Origin: Acidobacteriota bacterium
GTDB lineage: Bacteria > Acidobacteriota > Terriglobia > Terriglobales > Acidobacteriaceae
Direction: 5' to 3'
NCBI GenBank assembly: GCA_021779935.1
Contig: JAJXZT010000032.1
Span: forward strand, 62,001 to 126,000
DNA length: 64,000 nt
Shown: positions 7,583-18,354 of the stretch, piece after piece
Layout: each line of letters opens with the position of its first letter
How positions within the stretch are numbered: the first letter of the stretch is position 1
Notes under the pieces: model-generated
The model's database searches: none
What the model was told of the DNA's origin: nothing
Seen by the model: the letters and a program-made list of their open reading frames with translations, nothing else
Program-made: the position numbers and the translations under genes

Positions 7583-10183
7583 ATGAAGAAAACTCCGACG
7601 TTATCGATTGACCGACCTGCCGTTGTGGTTGCGGCTTATGCAGCCCTTTCCTGGCTATGGGTGTATTTCTCCGACAAAGCCCTGGCAGCGTTTCGTGTTC
7701 CTCCAGAGATGGCAACATCCCTCAATACGGCAAAAGACACGTTGTTTGTCGCGTTCAGCGCAGTGGTGATCTACATCCTGCTGAAGCAGCTTCGACGTGC
7801 GCATGATGATGTGAGTGAACGCCTGCGGCGGGAGCAGGAACTGCTGACATCAGCCAGCGAATCGGAAGAGAGATTTCGCGTTCTGGCAAACACGGCTCCG
7901 ATACTTATCTGGATGACAAACGAAATGGATACGTGCGATTTCGTCAACAAAGCCTGGCTGGCATTCACGGGACGTTCGATGGAGGAGGAGCTTGGCGATC
8001 GCTGGATGGAAGGAGTCCATGCAGAGGACCTGAACCACTGCAAGGAGGCATACAAACATGCGTGCGAGCAACAGCTCCCCTTCCAAATGGAATATCGCAT
8101 TCGCAGGCATGACGGCATTTACCGCTGGATGCTTGACACGGGAGTGCCGAGATATTTCGAGTCGGGAGAGTTTGCAGGCTATGTCGGGTCATGCGTGGAT
8201 ATTTCCGACGCCAAAACAGCCGCGCGGGAGATGGAATCAATCAACGAGAAGCTAACGGAACTGGTGGATGAAAGGACAGCAGAACTGCGAAAGGTGAACG
8301 AGCACCTGAAATGGTTTGCCATGATCGTGGAGCACTCGCACGACGCAATCATCGGCACGACAGAGGAAGGGGTCATTACAAGCTGGAACATGGGAGCGGA
8401 ACGGGTTTATGGATATACCGCAGAGGAAGCGCTGGGAAAGCCCGCCACGGTGCTATGCCCGCCAGAAAAAACAGACGAACCGAACGCATTCATCAGGAAA
8501 CTGCTTTCGGGAGAAGACATTATCGAGTTTGAGACCGTCCGGCGGGACAAGTCTGGTCGTGACCTTCAAGTGGAACTGACGGTATCCGGAGTTTTGGGTA
8601 CGGACAGGACGATGGCGGGATTCGCATCCATCTCGCGCGATATCACTGCGCGCCGGCAAGCGGAACGGTTGGTGGCCGAATCAGAACGCGAGTATCGCTC
8701 ACTGTTCGATAACTCGCCGGTGGGAATTGCAAGGACGGATTTCTCGGGCAATTTCCAACGAGCCAACCGAGCACTGGTCAAGATGCTGGGTTACGAAACG
8801 GAAGCGGAGATCGCACGGCTGAACGTTGTCACGGATGTCTATCGCAATGAGAGCGACAGGGAGATCGTACTGAACACGGTGAAGGCGCCGAACGCCTCTA
8901 TCCACGGCATGGACGTGGAATGGAAGAAAAAGGACGGCAGCGCTTTACGAGTCCGCATATCCGCGCACAGCGCCAGCGAGAATGATTTCCAATTGCTGGT
9001 GGAGGACGTCACGGAGCAGCGGAAACTGGAGGAACAACTCTTCCACGCACAAAAAATGGAAGCGGTGGGACAACTGGCGGGAGGAGTGGCGCACGACTTC
9101 AATAACCTGCTGATGGTCATTCAGGGGAATTCCGAACTGCTGGAATCGCCGCTGGAGCGGGCAGGCAGAGAAATAGAGTTGCGGAGGTTGCACACGATTC
9201 AACAGGCAGCGAAAAGTGCGGCAACGGTTACAGCGCAACTGCTGGCTTTCAGTCGAAAACAGATTTTGCAGCCAGAACCAACGGACTTGAACAAGCTGAT
9301 CGAACAGATTGGAGAAATGCTCCGCCACCTGATCGGGGAAAACATTACTCTCAATGTGGTGACGAGAAATAAGTTGGGGCTGGTAGCGGTAGACCGGGGG
9401 AAGATCGAACAGGCAATCATCAACCTGGCGGTAAACGCGCGGGACGCGATGCCGGATGGTGGTAGCCTGACGATTGAAACCGACAGTGTGGTAGTCAGCG
9501 AGAAATATGCGGCGATCCGCGGGGAGATCACGCCGGGAAGGTATTCTGTGATCGCGGTCGGCGATACAGGCACCGGAATCGACGCGGCCCTGCTGCCACA
9601 TATCTTCGAGCCGTTCTTCACGACGAAAGAAAATGGAAAAGGAACTGGGCTGGGACTCTCCACGGTATACGGCATTGTGCGCCAGAGCATGGGGGCGATC
9701 ACGGTGTACAGCGAACTTGGCGAAGGAACGGTTTTCAAGATCTTCCTGCCGCAGATCGACTCGACACCGGAACTAGCCCACGAAGCGGAAATTACGAGGT
9801 CAGGAACAATGGCTGGAATACCAGGAAAAGTTCTGGTGGTAGAGGACGACGACGCTCTACGGGAAATCATGGCGGAATACCTGAGGATTAGCGGCTACGA
9901 AGCACTTACGGCGGCGAACTGCAAAGAAGCCATGGCAATCGCGGAGGCGGAGGGGAACCATATCGCACTGCTGATCACGGACGTCATACTTCCGGACATG
10001 ACCGGAAGACAACTTGCGAGTTCGCTGCTGGAAAGCCACCCGTCACTGAAAGTCATCTACTCGTCGGGCTACACGGCAAGTTCAGTTGCCCGCCACGGAG
10101 TACTGGATACGAATATCAACTTCCTGCAGAAGCCCTACACGCGCGCAATGCTCCTGGAAAAAGTCAGCGAAGTCTTCAATTAA
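7583..10183 (+). CDS. Membrane-anchored multi-PAS hybrid histidine kinase with C-terminal receiver domain
   Basis: A sensor kinase of 866 residues. Two membrane segments lie near 12-30 and 48-68. Three PAS/PAC units follow (about 90-215, 245-365, 370-490), the first two separated by a short coiled coil. The kinase core has its phosphoacceptor His at 504 in [10 protein letters not shown] and G boxes between 600 and 725, and a receiver domain (about 748-863) with the acceptor Asp at 800 in [11 protein letters not shown]. No output regulator is adjacent, so the partner is unknown. The gene reads divergently from gntR, with a weak ribosome binding site. Its last codons overlap the tail of the convergent VWFA gene by eight bases. 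Confidence 0.9.
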   Translation: MKKTPTLSIDRPAVVVAAYAALSWLWVYFSDKALAAFRVPPEMATSLNTAKDTLFVAFSAVVIYILLKQLRRAHDDVSERLRREQELLTSASESEERFRVLANTAPILIWMTNEMDTCDFVNKAWLAFTGRSMEEELGDRWMEGVHAEDLNHCKEAYKHACEQQLPFQMEYRIRRHDGIYRWMLDTGVPRYFESGEFAGYVGSCVDISDAKTAAREMESINEKLTELVDERTAELRKVNEHLKWFAMIVEHSHDAIIGTTEEGVITSWNMGAERVYGYTAEEALGKPATVLCPPEKTDEPNAFIRKLLSGEDIIEFETVRRDKSGRDLQVELTVSGVLGTDRTMAGFASISRDITARRQAERLVAESEREYRSLFDNSPVGIARTDFSGNFQRANRALVKMLGYETEAEIARLNVVTDVYRNESDREIVLNTVKAPNASIHGMDVEWKKKDGSALRVRISAHSASENDFQLLVEDVTEQRKLEEQLFHAQKMEAVGQLAGGVAHDFNNLLMVIQGNSELLESPLERAGREIELRRLHTIQQAAKSAATVTAQLLAFSRKQILQPEPTDLNKLIEQIGEMLRHLIGENITLNVVTRNKLGLVAVDRGKIEQAIINLAVNARDAMPDGGSLTIETDSVVVSEKYAAIRGEITPGRYSVIAVGDTGTGIDAALLPHIFEPFFTTKENGKGTGLGLSTVYGIVRQSMGAITVYSELGEGTVFKIFLPQIDSTPELAHEAEITRSGTMAGIPGKVLVVEDDDALREIMAEYLRISGYEALTAANCKEAMAIAEAEGNHIALLITDVILPDMTGRQLASSLLESHPSLKVIYSSGYTASSVARHGVLDTNINFLQKPYTRAMLLEKVSEVFN

Positions 10184-11195
10184 CCGCGCCCTTAGGTGGA
10201 GACACCGGGATGGAGGCGCTCGCTGCCGCCCAATAACTGGTTCGCGCAAGAACGGTTTCGTCTTTCTGGGGATTGCGCAGTCGGACGACGATTTCATGCA
10301 GACCAGGCTTGGGATTCTTGGGCTCAAAACTGAGCAGATAGCGGCTGTGCAGGTGATTGGCGAAGTCGTTCATGCGATTTTCGAAACTCTTGCGCGACTT
10401 GAAGAGTTCGTACTGGCCACCGGTCATGGAGGCGATGGCCTTGGCGGTGTTTTTACGCATGGCTTCGCGGGCAAGAAGGATGGGCGCGATCAGGTCGGGG
10501 CTGGCGTTGGGCTCGGTCTTGCCGCGCCAGGTGTCGAGAATGTTGGAGAGCGCGGGTGAAAAGGCAAGGGTGTAAACGACAGTGTTGCTGTTGCCGATGG
10601 CAGTGACAACGTCGTCGATGGAGGCGCCACGGCTGCCATGGTCACGAGTTTCGCTGATGAGAAGCAGCACTCGCTGACGATCCCGGGCTTGGCGGTCAAG
10701 CAGGTTGACGGAGTACGTGACGGCATCAAGGATAGCGGCGCCACCATCACCGGCACGGAGATAGTGCAACTCCTCGGCAATCTGATCGGGATCGCGCGAA
10801 AAATCCTGCAGCAACTGAACGCGACTGTCGAAGGTGACGACGGCGATCTTGACGAGGCCAGCGGCGAGGATGGGATCGAGCATGGTGGCGAGAGTGCTCA
10901 TGCGCTGGAACTCGTGCGCGGCGGAGCGTCCACGCTGAATGGCGATGACCATGGAGACAGGCTCACGGTCGGGATCAATATCCTGATCGAGATGGACGGT
11001 TTGCGCAATGCCATCATCTTCGATCACAAAATCATTTGCCTTCAGACCGTAGACGGCGTCGCCATCGGCGTTGCGGACAAGCGTGGGAACGAGGACGACG
11101 TTGGACTGGCTGCGGAAGGTGGGAAGCTGGGCAGAGGCGGAGGCCAGCAACAGAGAGCATACGACGATAGCGAGAAGAAATCTGCGGGACATCAT
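10176..11195 (-). CDS. Exported VWFA-related domain protein of the acidobacterial type
   Basis: Function unknown; the family is abundant in Acidobacteria and presumed to mediate protein binding outside the cytoplasm. The 339-residue protein has a signal peptide (1-22), the usual lead-in NVVLVPTLVRNADGDAVYGL at 32-51 and a VWFA fold to about residue 290. The metal site motif DxSxS expected at the first strand is not there: the sequence reads VIAIQRGRSAAH, so metal-dependent adhesion is probably lost. An alternative start is the second Met. It converges on the histidine kinase gene with an eight-base overlap. Confidence 0.82.
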   Translation of the reverse strand: MMSRRFLLAIVVCSLLLASASAQLPTFRSQSNVVLVPTLVRNADGDAVYGLKANDFVIEDDGIAQTVHLDQDIDPDREPVSMVIAIQRGRSAAHEFQRMSTLATMLDPILAAGLVKIAVVTFDSRVQLLQDFSRDPDQIAEELHYLRAGDGGAAILDAVTYSVNLLDRQARDRQRVLLLISETRDHGSRGASIDDVVTAIGNSNTVVYTLAFSPALSNILDTWRGKTEPNASPDLIAPILLAREAMRKNTAKAIASMTGGQYELFKSRKSFENRMNDFANHLHSRYLLSFEPKNPKPGLHEIVVRLRNPQKDETVLARTSYWAAASASIPVSPPKGAVN

Positions 11196-11385
11196 TCATA
11201 CCAGTCTAAGGGGGAATCCAGGCAAAGGGAATACGGCGGTGAAAGCCGTTCTGGGCCTCGATATGGAAAACCCCGGCAAGAACCGAGGTCGCATTTTTTG
11301 CGTCAGCAAGGCCAAAGATGAGGCATTCTGCTTTGAGCGCAAGAAGCGGAGTGCGTGAGACGATATGGCGCACTAGATTGCGATC

Positions 11386-12519
11386 ATGAGCGCGATACAG
11401 ACAGTGACAATGCCAGAGAGTGAATTCGATACGCAGTGGACGGCGGTGGAACAGCGCGACGCGTCGCAGGATGGAAGTTTTGTCTATGCGGTGAAGTCGA
11501 CAGGAGTGTATTGCAGGCCGTCGTGCCCCTCGCGGAGGCCTCGGCGAGAAAACGTGCTGTTCTTCCCTGCCCCAGCGACAGCAGAACGGGCCGGCTACAG
11601 GGCATGCCTGCGTTGCAAACCGATAGGGCCGGCTCCGCAGGCAAAGATGGTGGAGCAGGTGTGCCGTCACATTGAGAAGACGCTGGATGAGCCGCTACGA
11701 CTGGCAACGCTGGCGGGGAAGTTCGAAATGAGTTTGTGGCATCTGCAACGCACATTCAAACGCGCGCTGGGAATTTCTCCACGGGAGTACGCGGACAGTT
11801 GCCGGATGCGCGAACTGAAGAAGGAACTGAAGAAGGGAGAGGCGGTGACGGCGGCGCTGTATGACGCGGGGTTCGGATCGAGCAGCCGTCTCTATGAGAG
11901 TTCCAACGAGAAGATGGGAATGACGCCGAGAGACTACAGGAATGGCGCGGAAGGAATCGTCATCGGCTATATCACGGTGCAGTCGCCGGTAGGACGAATG
12001 CTGGTGGCGGCGACGGATAAAGGAATCTGCTCGGTGGCGTTTGGAGATTCGGAGGGAAAGCTGCTGGAGGAGTTGAGAGCAGAGTATCCGGCAGCGAAGG
12101 TGCAGCGGAGCACGGCTGTGCTGCAACGGTGGGTAAGCGCGCTGCTGTTGCAAATGCAAGGCCAGCGACAGGACGAGCGGCTTCCACTGGACGTGCGGGC
12201 GACGGCATTCCAACGATTGGTGTGGAATCATCTGCGCACGATTCCTTACGGCACAACCGCGAGCTATAGCGAAGTGGCAAGAGCGATTGGACTGCCGAAG
12301 GCGGTGCGAGCGGTTGCACGGGCTTGCGCAACGAATCCGGTGGCGTACACGGTGCCGTGCCATCGCGTGGTGCGGCAGGGCGGCGAGATGGGCGGATATC
12401 GCTGGGGCATAGAGCGGAAGAGCGCGTTATTAAAGATTGAGAAACAACAGACAAAGAACACGGAAAAGGCCAGAGAAACGGCAGGAAATCTTCGCCGGTT
12501 GCCCCGTTCCTGCGATTGA
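11386..12519 (+). CDS. ada: Ada: methyl-DNA repair protein and transcriptional activator
   Basis: Repairs O6-methylguanine and methylphosphotriesters and activates the adaptive response to alkylation. All three parts are fused in 377 residues. The N-terminal zinc domain has cysteines at 43, 47, 74 and 77, of which one accepts the methyl group from phosphotriesters. An AraC-type helix-turn-helix lies at about 85-185. The C-terminal methyltransferase has the active-site PCHRV motif near residue 325. The Lys/Thr-rich tail after about 350 is an extension of no known role. No alkA or alkB gene is adjacent. Start ATG at 11386 fits the family length. Confidence 0.93.
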   Translation: MSAIQTVTMPESEFDTQWTAVEQRDASQDGSFVYAVKSTGVYCRPSCPSRRPRRENVLFFPAPATAERAGYRACLRCKPIGPAPQAKMVEQVCRHIEKTLDEPLRLATLAGKFEMSLWHLQRTFKRALGISPREYADSCRMRELKKELKKGEAVTAALYDAGFGSSSRLYESSNEKMGMTPRDYRNGAEGIVIGYITVQSPVGRMLVAATDKGICSVAFGDSEGKLLEELRAEYPAAKVQRSTAVLQRWVSALLLQMQGQRQDERLPLDVRATAFQRLVWNHLRTIPYGTTASYSEVARAIGLPKAVRAVARACATNPVAYTVPCHRVVRQGGEMGGYRWGIERKSALLKIEKQQTKNTEKARETAGNLRRLPRSCD

Positions 12520-12562
12520 CTCCATCATGCTGTCAGTAAATTGATGGGAGTTCCGTCAAAAG

Positions 12563-13417
12563 ATGTTATCGTACTGGTTCACTCCGCAGTCTCCACTCTG
12601 CACGGCTTGCATGCAAGCGTCGTGCTGCCGAGATCGCGGCCTGATCGGAGGTAAGTGCAGCTTGGCAAACTGGTTGCAAAACGCTGTTGCGGAGTGCGTT
12701 GCTCAACTGCCCTATCCAGTCCTGGATAAGGTTCTGTTCGGAAACCACTCTCTTTCGCTGCCACTCCAGGTTGCAGTCCAGCACCTGATCGGTCCGGAGC
12801 GTGAATCAACTTTCATGCTCGATGGCCACGAGTTTCATTGCTACACCTCGCAGAAGGTCTTTTTCGAGCGTTCGAATATTGAGCGAGAGGTGATGCGGGC
12901 AGCCCTCCCGTTCATGAAGCCGAGCGCAACCGTCTACGATGTGGGCGCTAATATCGGATTCTGGCTGGTTCGGGCCGCTGCACGGTGCGAGCACTGCGTT
13001 GGATTTGAGCCTTCTCCAGCCAACCTGATCCTCCTGCGACGAAACGCCGGTCATCTGCCGGGCGTCACCATCGTAGAAGCAGCGGTCTCCTCGTTCACCG
13101 GCAGTATCCGGCTCTCGGAAGACGGGACCCGAACGAGAGTAGGAGCGGGAGAAATAGAGGTTCCGTGCATCACCCTGGACTCATACCAGGGATTACCTCC
13201 TACATTAATTATTATCGATGTCGAGGGACATGCAGGAGAAGTGGTAACGGGCGGAATGAATTTGGTGGCAAAGCACCGTCCAGCATTTATCGTCGAATTA
13301 CACAACCCGCCAGAGCAAGAGCGGGTAGTGTCCCTGCTGAGCGGACAGTCATACAGCATCGAGAATCTTGAGCACAGCCAAGATTTTCCGTTCCACATCC
13401 TAGCCACTGCGAAATAG
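12563..13417 (+). CDS. FkbM-family SAM-dependent methyltransferase
   Basis: Probably O-methylates a sugar or another small acceptor; the substrate cannot be told. The 284-residue protein carries the SAM site VYDVGANIGFW near 128, the acidic-loop motif GFEPSPANL near 150, and the FkbM signature IIIDVEGHAGEVV near 215. The N-terminal 25 residues are unusual in holding four cysteines (C13, C16, C21, C22) and lie outside the catalytic fold, so the true start may be further downstream. It stands alone between ada and the amidohydrolase gene, not in a polysaccharide cluster. Confidence 0.8.
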   Translation: MLSYWFTPQSPLCTACMQASCCRDRGLIGGKCSLANWLQNAVAECVAQLPYPVLDKVLFGNHSLSLPLQVAVQHLIGPERESTFMLDGHEFHCYTSQKVFFERSNIEREVMRAALPFMKPSATVYDVGANIGFWLVRAAARCEHCVGFEPSPANLILLRRNAGHLPGVTIVEAAVSSFTGSIRLSEDGTRTRVGAGEIEVPCITLDSYQGLPPTLIIIDVEGHAGEVVTGGMNLVAKHRPAFIVELHNPPEQERVVSLLSGQSYSIENLEHSQDFPFHILATAK

Positions 13418-13579
13418 CAGCCGGTTCCACGGCGAACTCTGATTGCTCCAATTCACTCTTTCGGCAATGCCGAAGCGCCCCGTGCGGTGGTACACTCGCG
13501 GCTTCAAAAGTGCTGCCGGTAAAACGATGCGCAAAAACACAGAGCGCGGCACAATGCCGGTGACGATGGAGGACTGGGA

Positions 13580-14896
13580 ATGATGAAGCAGCGAGCGGTG
13601 TTGGGAGTTGTGTTGATGCTGGGAGCGGCGGCGTGGGCGCAGGCCCCGCGGCGGGACAAGCAGGCCGCTCCGCCGGACAAGACGATTGCGGTGCACTGCG
13701 AACAGATGTGGGACGGCGTGAGCGAAGGCTTACGCAAAGACGTGACGATCGTTGTGCACGGCGACCGAATCAAAGAAATCGTGGCGGGAACCATACATCC
13801 TTCGGCAGAAATCCCACAAGTAGCCGATACGATGGGAACGTGCATGCCGGGGCTGATCGACGCACATACGCACGTATTGCTGCAAGAAGACGTGACGGCG
13901 CAGCAGTACGACGATCAGATACTGAAGGAGTCGGTGGCGTTCCGGACACTGCGGGCGGTGCGCTCGGCGCGGCTGGCATTGCAGTATGGATTCACGACAA
14001 TACGCGACCTGGAGACGGAGGGCGCGGGATATGCGGATGTCGATTTGAAGAAGGCCATCAACCAGGGGATCGTGCCCGGACCACGGATGGAAGTGGCGGG
14101 ACGCGCGATGGACGTAACGGGGGCGTACCCGGTGTTGGGTTATGACTGGCAGCTACAGCCGAAGCTTCCGCACGGCGTGCAGGAAGTGGGCGGCGTGGAA
14201 GGCGGACGCAAGGCCGTGCGCGAGCAGATCAGCTACGGCATCGACTGGGTGAAAGTCTACGTGGATCGCAGTTATTACCTGCGCCCGGATGGCGTGCTGG
14301 ATGATATTCCGACATTCACGCTGGACGAGTTGAAGGCGATTGTGGACGAGGCCCACCGGGAACGCCACAAGGTTGCCGCGCACGCGATGGCGCTGCAAGG
14401 CGTACACAACGCGGTGACGGCAGGCGTGGACTCGATTGAGCACGGCGACTACATCAGCGATGCCGACCTGCAGACGATGAAGGAAAAAGGCATCTACTAC
14501 ACGCCGACAATGTGGGTGGGAGCATACATGTCGGAAGGACGCGGCGGCGAGTGGCCAAAGATGGTGGCGGTGAGCAATGAAACGTTCCAAAGGGCGATGA
14601 AAGCGGGCGTGAAGATCGCATACGGAACGGACATCGGCGGCTTCAGTTGGGACATCACTCCGGCAAAACAGTTCGAGACGATGGTAAAGCTGGGGATGAC
14701 GCCACGCGAGGCGATCCTGACGTCGATCCACACGGGAGCCGAGCTGATGGGAATGCAGAACGAGATAGGAACGCTGGAACCGGGCAAATACGCGGACATC
14801 ATCGTGGTTCCGGGTAATCCGCTGGAAGATATCACGACGCTGCAGAAGGTGGACTTTACGATGAAGGGCGGCGTGGTGGAATACCAGAAGCAGTAG
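13580..14896 (+). CDS. Exported metal-dependent amidohydrolase
   Basis: A hydrolase of the amidohydrolase superfamily (imidazolonepropionase/prolidase-like branch) acting outside the cytoplasm; the substrate is unknown. The 438-residue protein has a signal peptide (1-21). The binuclear metal site is visible in order: HxH in GLIDAHTHV near 96, the candidate carboxylated Lys in WVKVYVD near 224, His in AAHAM near 262, His in IEHGDY near 283, and Asp in YGTDIGG near 350. GGAGGA six bases before the start supports 13580. A clear terminator follows. Confidence 0.88.
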   Translation: MMKQRAVLGVVLMLGAAAWAQAPRRDKQAAPPDKTIAVHCEQMWDGVSEGLRKDVTIVVHGDRIKEIVAGTIHPSAEIPQVADTMGTCMPGLIDAHTHVLLQEDVTAQQYDDQILKESVAFRTLRAVRSARLALQYGFTTIRDLETEGAGYADVDLKKAINQGIVPGPRMEVAGRAMDVTGAYPVLGYDWQLQPKLPHGVQEVGGVEGGRKAVREQISYGIDWVKVYVDRSYYLRPDGVLDDIPTFTLDELKAIVDEAHRERHKVAAHAMALQGVHNAVTAGVDSIEHGDYISDADLQTMKEKGIYYTPTMWVGAYMSEGRGGEWPKMVAVSNETFQRAMKAGVKIAYGTDIGGFSWDITPAKQFETMVKLGMTPREAILTSIHTGAELMGMQNEIGTLEPGKYADIIVVPGNPLEDITTLQKVDFTMKGGVVEYQKQ

Positions 14897-14920
14897 CGAA
14901 AAATGGCGGTAAAAGGAGAA

Positions 14921-14946
14921 GGCGGCAGGCATTCTGCCGCCTTTGT
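14921..14946 (+). terminator. Rho-independent terminator of the amidohydrolase gene
   Basis: GGCGGCAG / CTGCCGCC stem with a five-base loop followed by TTTGTT. It lies between the convergent amidohydrolase and superoxide dismutase genes and points rightward. Confidence 0.8.
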
Positions 14947-14961
14947 TCTGTTCGTGTAGCG

Positions 14962-15573
14962 TTACTTCTTGACGGCGGCGTAACGCTTGTTGATCTCGTT
15001 CCAGTTGACGACGTTCCACCAAGCCTTGAGGTACTCGGCGCGGCGATTCTGGTATTTGAGGTAGTAGGCGTGCTCCCAGACGTCGTTAGCCATGATGGGG
15101 TGAAGACCCTGAGAGAGAGGGCTGTCCTGGTTGGGGGTGGAGAGGATTTGCAGTCCACCGGGACCAAGAGCAAGCCAAGCCCAGCCGCTGCCGAACTGCT
15201 TGACACCGGCATCGTTGAACTTTTCCTGAAATTGAGTGAAGTTGCCGAAGGTGTTGCTGATGGCGTCGGCGATGGCGCCGGTGGGCGGGCCTCCGGCGTT
15301 GGGTGCCATGATGGTCCAGAACATTGCGTGGTTTACGTAACCGCCGCCGTTGTTGCGGACGGCTCCACGAATGGCATCGGGCACGCTGGCAAGATCGCGC
15401 AGGATGTCTTCCGCCGACTTGCTCTTGAGTTCGGGAGCCTTGTCGAGGGCGGCGTTGAAGTTATCGGTGTAAGCCTGATGATGCTTGTCGTGATGCAGGT
15501 GCATCGTCTGCGCGTCAACATACGGCTCGAGCGCTTCGTAGGCATAGGGCAATGCCGGCAGTTCAAATGCCAT
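14962..15573 (-). CDS. sodA: Superoxide dismutase, Fe/Mn family
   Basis: Converts superoxide to peroxide and oxygen. The 203-residue length is typical. The four metal ligands are visible: His in [12 protein letters not shown] near 27, His in [11 protein letters not shown] near 81, and Asp and His in [10 protein letters not shown] near 165-170. The choice of Fe or Mn cannot be read from sequence with confidence. No signal peptide is visible, so it is cytoplasmic. GGAGGAAGA just upstream of the start supports 15573. Confidence 0.95.
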   Translation of the reverse strand: MAFELPALPYAYEALEPYVDAQTMHLHHDKHHQAYTDNFNAALDKAPELKSKSAEDILRDLASVPDAIRGAVRNNGGGYVNHAMFWTIMAPNAGGPPTGAIADAISNTFGNFTQFQEKFNDAGVKQFGSGWAWLALGPGGLQILSTPNQDSPLSQGLHPIMANDVWEHAYYLKYQNRRAEYLKAWWNVVNWNEINKRYAAVKK

Positions 15574-15735
15574 GGAATCTCTTCCTCCGTTAACAATGGA
15601 TGATGCGGTGAGGCTACCGGTTCCAAAATATCGCAGAGCGGAGGAAATTAAAAATCATTATCGGAATTTTCAGGCTCACAGGGACGGGCGAAGAATCACT
15701 GAAAAGGGCCCCGGGGAGGATTACAATTGGCGCGT

Positions 15736-15894
15736 ATGAGGGTAAGTCCAAGGACGATACGGCTACTGTTCATCGCCCTGCTGATCGTGATTGCACTGTG
15801 GATCGCAGTGCCCGAAGTGCAGTCGGGAGGGAACTACGCCGCACTGCACATGACGGATACGCGCAGCCTGCAAGTCATTCTCACGGCGATTTAG
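15736..15894 (+). CDS. Small putative membrane protein, 52 residues
   Basis: A short frame divergent from sodA. Residues 9-26 form one strongly hydrophobic segment after a basic start (R2, R6, R9), followed by a polar tail of about 25 residues. GGGGAGGA lies upstream, but 16 bases from the ATG, further than usual. Nothing is recognised in the tail. It may be real given the charge-hydrophobic pattern, or chance. Confidence 0.4.
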   Translation: MRVSPRTIRLLFIALLIVIALWIAVPEVQSGGNYAALHMTDTRSLQVILTAI

Positions 15895-15938
15895 CGTAAT
15901 TCCCTTCTCTTCCGGCTGTATCCCAGACCAACAATGCA

Positions 15939-18203
15939 CTATTGCACGGAACTGTGCGGTGGGTGGAGCGCATTGCCGACGACTTCGTAGAGGCTTCGCA
16001 GCATAAACGGCTTCTGTAAAAAGAATGAAACGGATTGCGGTGGAAGATTGAGCGGGCGGTCGCACTGGCCGGACATGAAGATGACCGGGAGGTGAGAATA
16101 GCGCTCACCGAGATGCTTGACGAACGTGCCGCCAGACATGCCGGGCATGAGAACGTCAGTAATGATGAGGTCGAGCGGGCCCTGGTGGCGTTCGAGAATG
16201 GCAAGCGCTTCGTGGGCGGTTGCGGCCTGAAGAACCGAGATGCCGAGCGAGGAAAGATAACTGGCAATGGACTCACGTGCGGCCGTTTCGTCCTCGACGA
16301 GAAGAGCGACGGCGTGTTCGCGCACCGGCAGCGACGCGGTGGAAGCGGTTTCCGGTTCGCTGCAGACAGGAAAGAAAATGCGGAAGATCGTGCCGGCGTT
16401 TTCCGAAGACTGAACGACAAGATAACCGCCGTGCTGTTTGACGATGCCGTAGACGCTGGCGAGTCCGAGACCGCTCCCCTTGCCGAATTCCTTGGTGGTA
16501 AAAAACGGCTCGAAGATGTGTTCGCGCATGGCAGGATCAATGCCGACGCCGGTATCCGCGACTTCGAGAATAACGTAGCGCCCGGGCTGCATGACGGCGT
16601 CATGAGTCTCAAGCGGCTCGTGGAGCTGGAAGTTGGCGGCGTAAATCTTGAACTCGCCACCGTCGGGCATGGCGTCGCGGGCATTCGCCGCAAGATTGAA
16701 GAGGACGTCGGTGATGTTGGCGGGATCGGCCTTGATCTTCCAAAGCGTGGTAAAGGGAGTGAAGCTGACGGAAATATCTTCGCCGATGATGCGCTGCAAC
16801 ATGCGCAGGGAGTCTTCGATAGTCCGGCTGAGGTCGAGAATCCGGGGCTGAATGGTGCGGCGGCGGCTGTAGGAAAGAAGCTGCTGGACAACCGTAGCGC
16901 CGCGCTTACCGGCAGCGAGAATCTCATCCGTGTAGCGCGAGAGAGTGGGGTCGGACGTGACATGCTGCGCGAGCAGCTCGCCGTAACTCATGGTGATCAT
17001 AAGCACGTTGTTGAGATCGTGAGCGACACCGCCGGCGAGGCGTCCGACGGCTTCCAGGCGATGGGCGTGTTCGAGACGCTCCTCCAAGGATTTCTTGTCA
17101 GAGTTGTCTAGTACAAACCAGACAATCTCGTTGCGATTCGGAAGTAAAGCGCCACGCACGACGACGGGAATACGTGAAGCATTCATGCGGTAGTACTGCT
17201 TTTCGAATGGCGGGCAGACGCCCTCGCGGAGAATAATTTCACGCTGTCGAGCATCGATGGCGGCGTACTCGGCGGGGGTGAGCTTGCGTTTGTTCGCGCC
17301 CTGACGAGTGAACTCTTCGCGAGTCAAGCCAATGATATGCAGGAACTCGTCATTGCAGGTGATGACGTTTTCATGGAGATCGCTGATGGCGAGGCCCACC
17401 ATGGGAGATTCAAAGAGGAGGCGGAAACGTGCTTCGCTTTCGGCGAGGGCTTCATAGGCCTCGCGCTGGCTGGTAATGTCCTCGATCATGGCCATCGGGC
17501 GGCGCGAGCCATCGTCGGCGACGGAAGTGCCGGCGGTTACCCGGCCATAGAAATGTGAGCCATCCTTGCGGCGGTAGCTACGCTCGATGACATAAGGAGT
17601 GCCGACTTTGGCCTGTAAATTCTTGAAAAAATCCGGAGGCACGGTTGCAGCCTCCTCTGGAGTCATCAACTGGCGAGCATCCATGCCGATGAGTTCCTGC
17701 TCGGTGTAGCCAAACATTTTGCAATAGGCCGGATTGACGGTGAGCAAACGGCCATTGTCGTCGGCAACGCTGATGGCCAGCGGCGCAGATTCAAAGATGG
17801 AGCGAAAGCGCTGTTCGGAACTCTCAAGCTGAGTGCGCTTGCCGGCAAGTTCGAGAATGCCGTCGCGGGCCCATGCGGTGTAGAAAACGAGAAGACAGGA
17901 GATTCCGGCAAAAGCCGCAAGGCGTCCAGCGTCAATAAACGTGGCCACTGAAAAGAGGGCAGGCTGCGAGAGGGTGAATACACCGTTGAGCGCCACGCTC
18001 AGGACGAGGGTGATGATGCCGGAACGAAAGCCGCGAACGATGGTGGCGGCAAAAATCGCGGCCAGGAAGAATGCCAGAAATGGACTATGGCCGATGCCGC
18101 CGATGGCAACTGTGAGTCCGAAAGAGAGGGTAAGGAGCCCAACCGCCGAGATCGTATCAATAATCGCCGAGGGGGCGCTTGTCCAACCGACTTGCTGCTT
18201 CAC
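15939..18203 (-). CDS. Membrane-anchored PAS hybrid histidine kinase with receiver domain
   Basis: A second sensor kinase (754 residues), built like the one at 7583 but with a multi-pass N-terminus (hydrophobic segments over about 15-110). Two PAS/PAC units follow (about 128-250 and 255-375). The acceptor His is residue 395 in GGVAHDLNN, then come ATPase N and G boxes and a receiver domain with Asp 683 in [13 protein letters not shown]. The two kinases share the same core type and both lack an adjacent response regulator. Its C-terminal end faces the small gene at 15736. Confidence 0.9.
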   Translation of the reverse strand: MKQQVGWTSAPSAIIDTISAVGLLTLSFGLTVAIGGIGHSPFLAFFLAAIFAATIVRGFRSGIITLVLSVALNGVFTLSQPALFSVATFIDAGRLAAFAGISCLLVFYTAWARDGILELAGKRTQLESSEQRFRSIFESAPLAISVADDNGRLLTVNPAYCKMFGYTEQELIGMDARQLMTPEEAATVPPDFFKNLQAKVGTPYVIERSYRRKDGSHFYGRVTAGTSVADDGSRRPMAMIEDITSQREAYEALAESEARFRLLFESPMVGLAISDLHENVITCNDEFLHIIGLTREEFTRQGANKRKLTPAEYAAIDARQREIILREGVCPPFEKQYYRMNASRIPVVVRGALLPNRNEIVWFVLDNSDKKSLEERLEHAHRLEAVGRLAGGVAHDLNNVLMITMSYGELLAQHVTSDPTLSRYTDEILAAGKRGATVVQQLLSYSRRRTIQPRILDLSRTIEDSLRMLQRIIGEDISVSFTPFTTLWKIKADPANITDVLFNLAANARDAMPDGGEFKIYAANFQLHEPLETHDAVMQPGRYVILEVADTGVGIDPAMREHIFEPFFTTKEFGKGSGLGLASVYGIVKQHGGYLVVQSSENAGTIFRIFFPVCSEPETASTASLPVREHAVALLVEDETAARESIASYLSSLGISVLQAATAHEALAILERHQGPLDLIITDVLMPGMSGGTFVKHLGERYSHLPVIFMSGQCDRPLNLPPQSVSFFLQKPFMLRSLYEVVGNALHPPHSSVQ

Positions 18204-18354
18204 AGATATTCACCGCCACAACTTCCACCTAAACCTTAGCACTGCGCCAGACTTGAATAGACAAACGTTGTGTACGGATGAAAGAAGCGTGTACCGCATT
18301 GACCGACACAAACATGGCGTACCGGTGCGGAACACTCAAAAGGGGCAGACGGGG

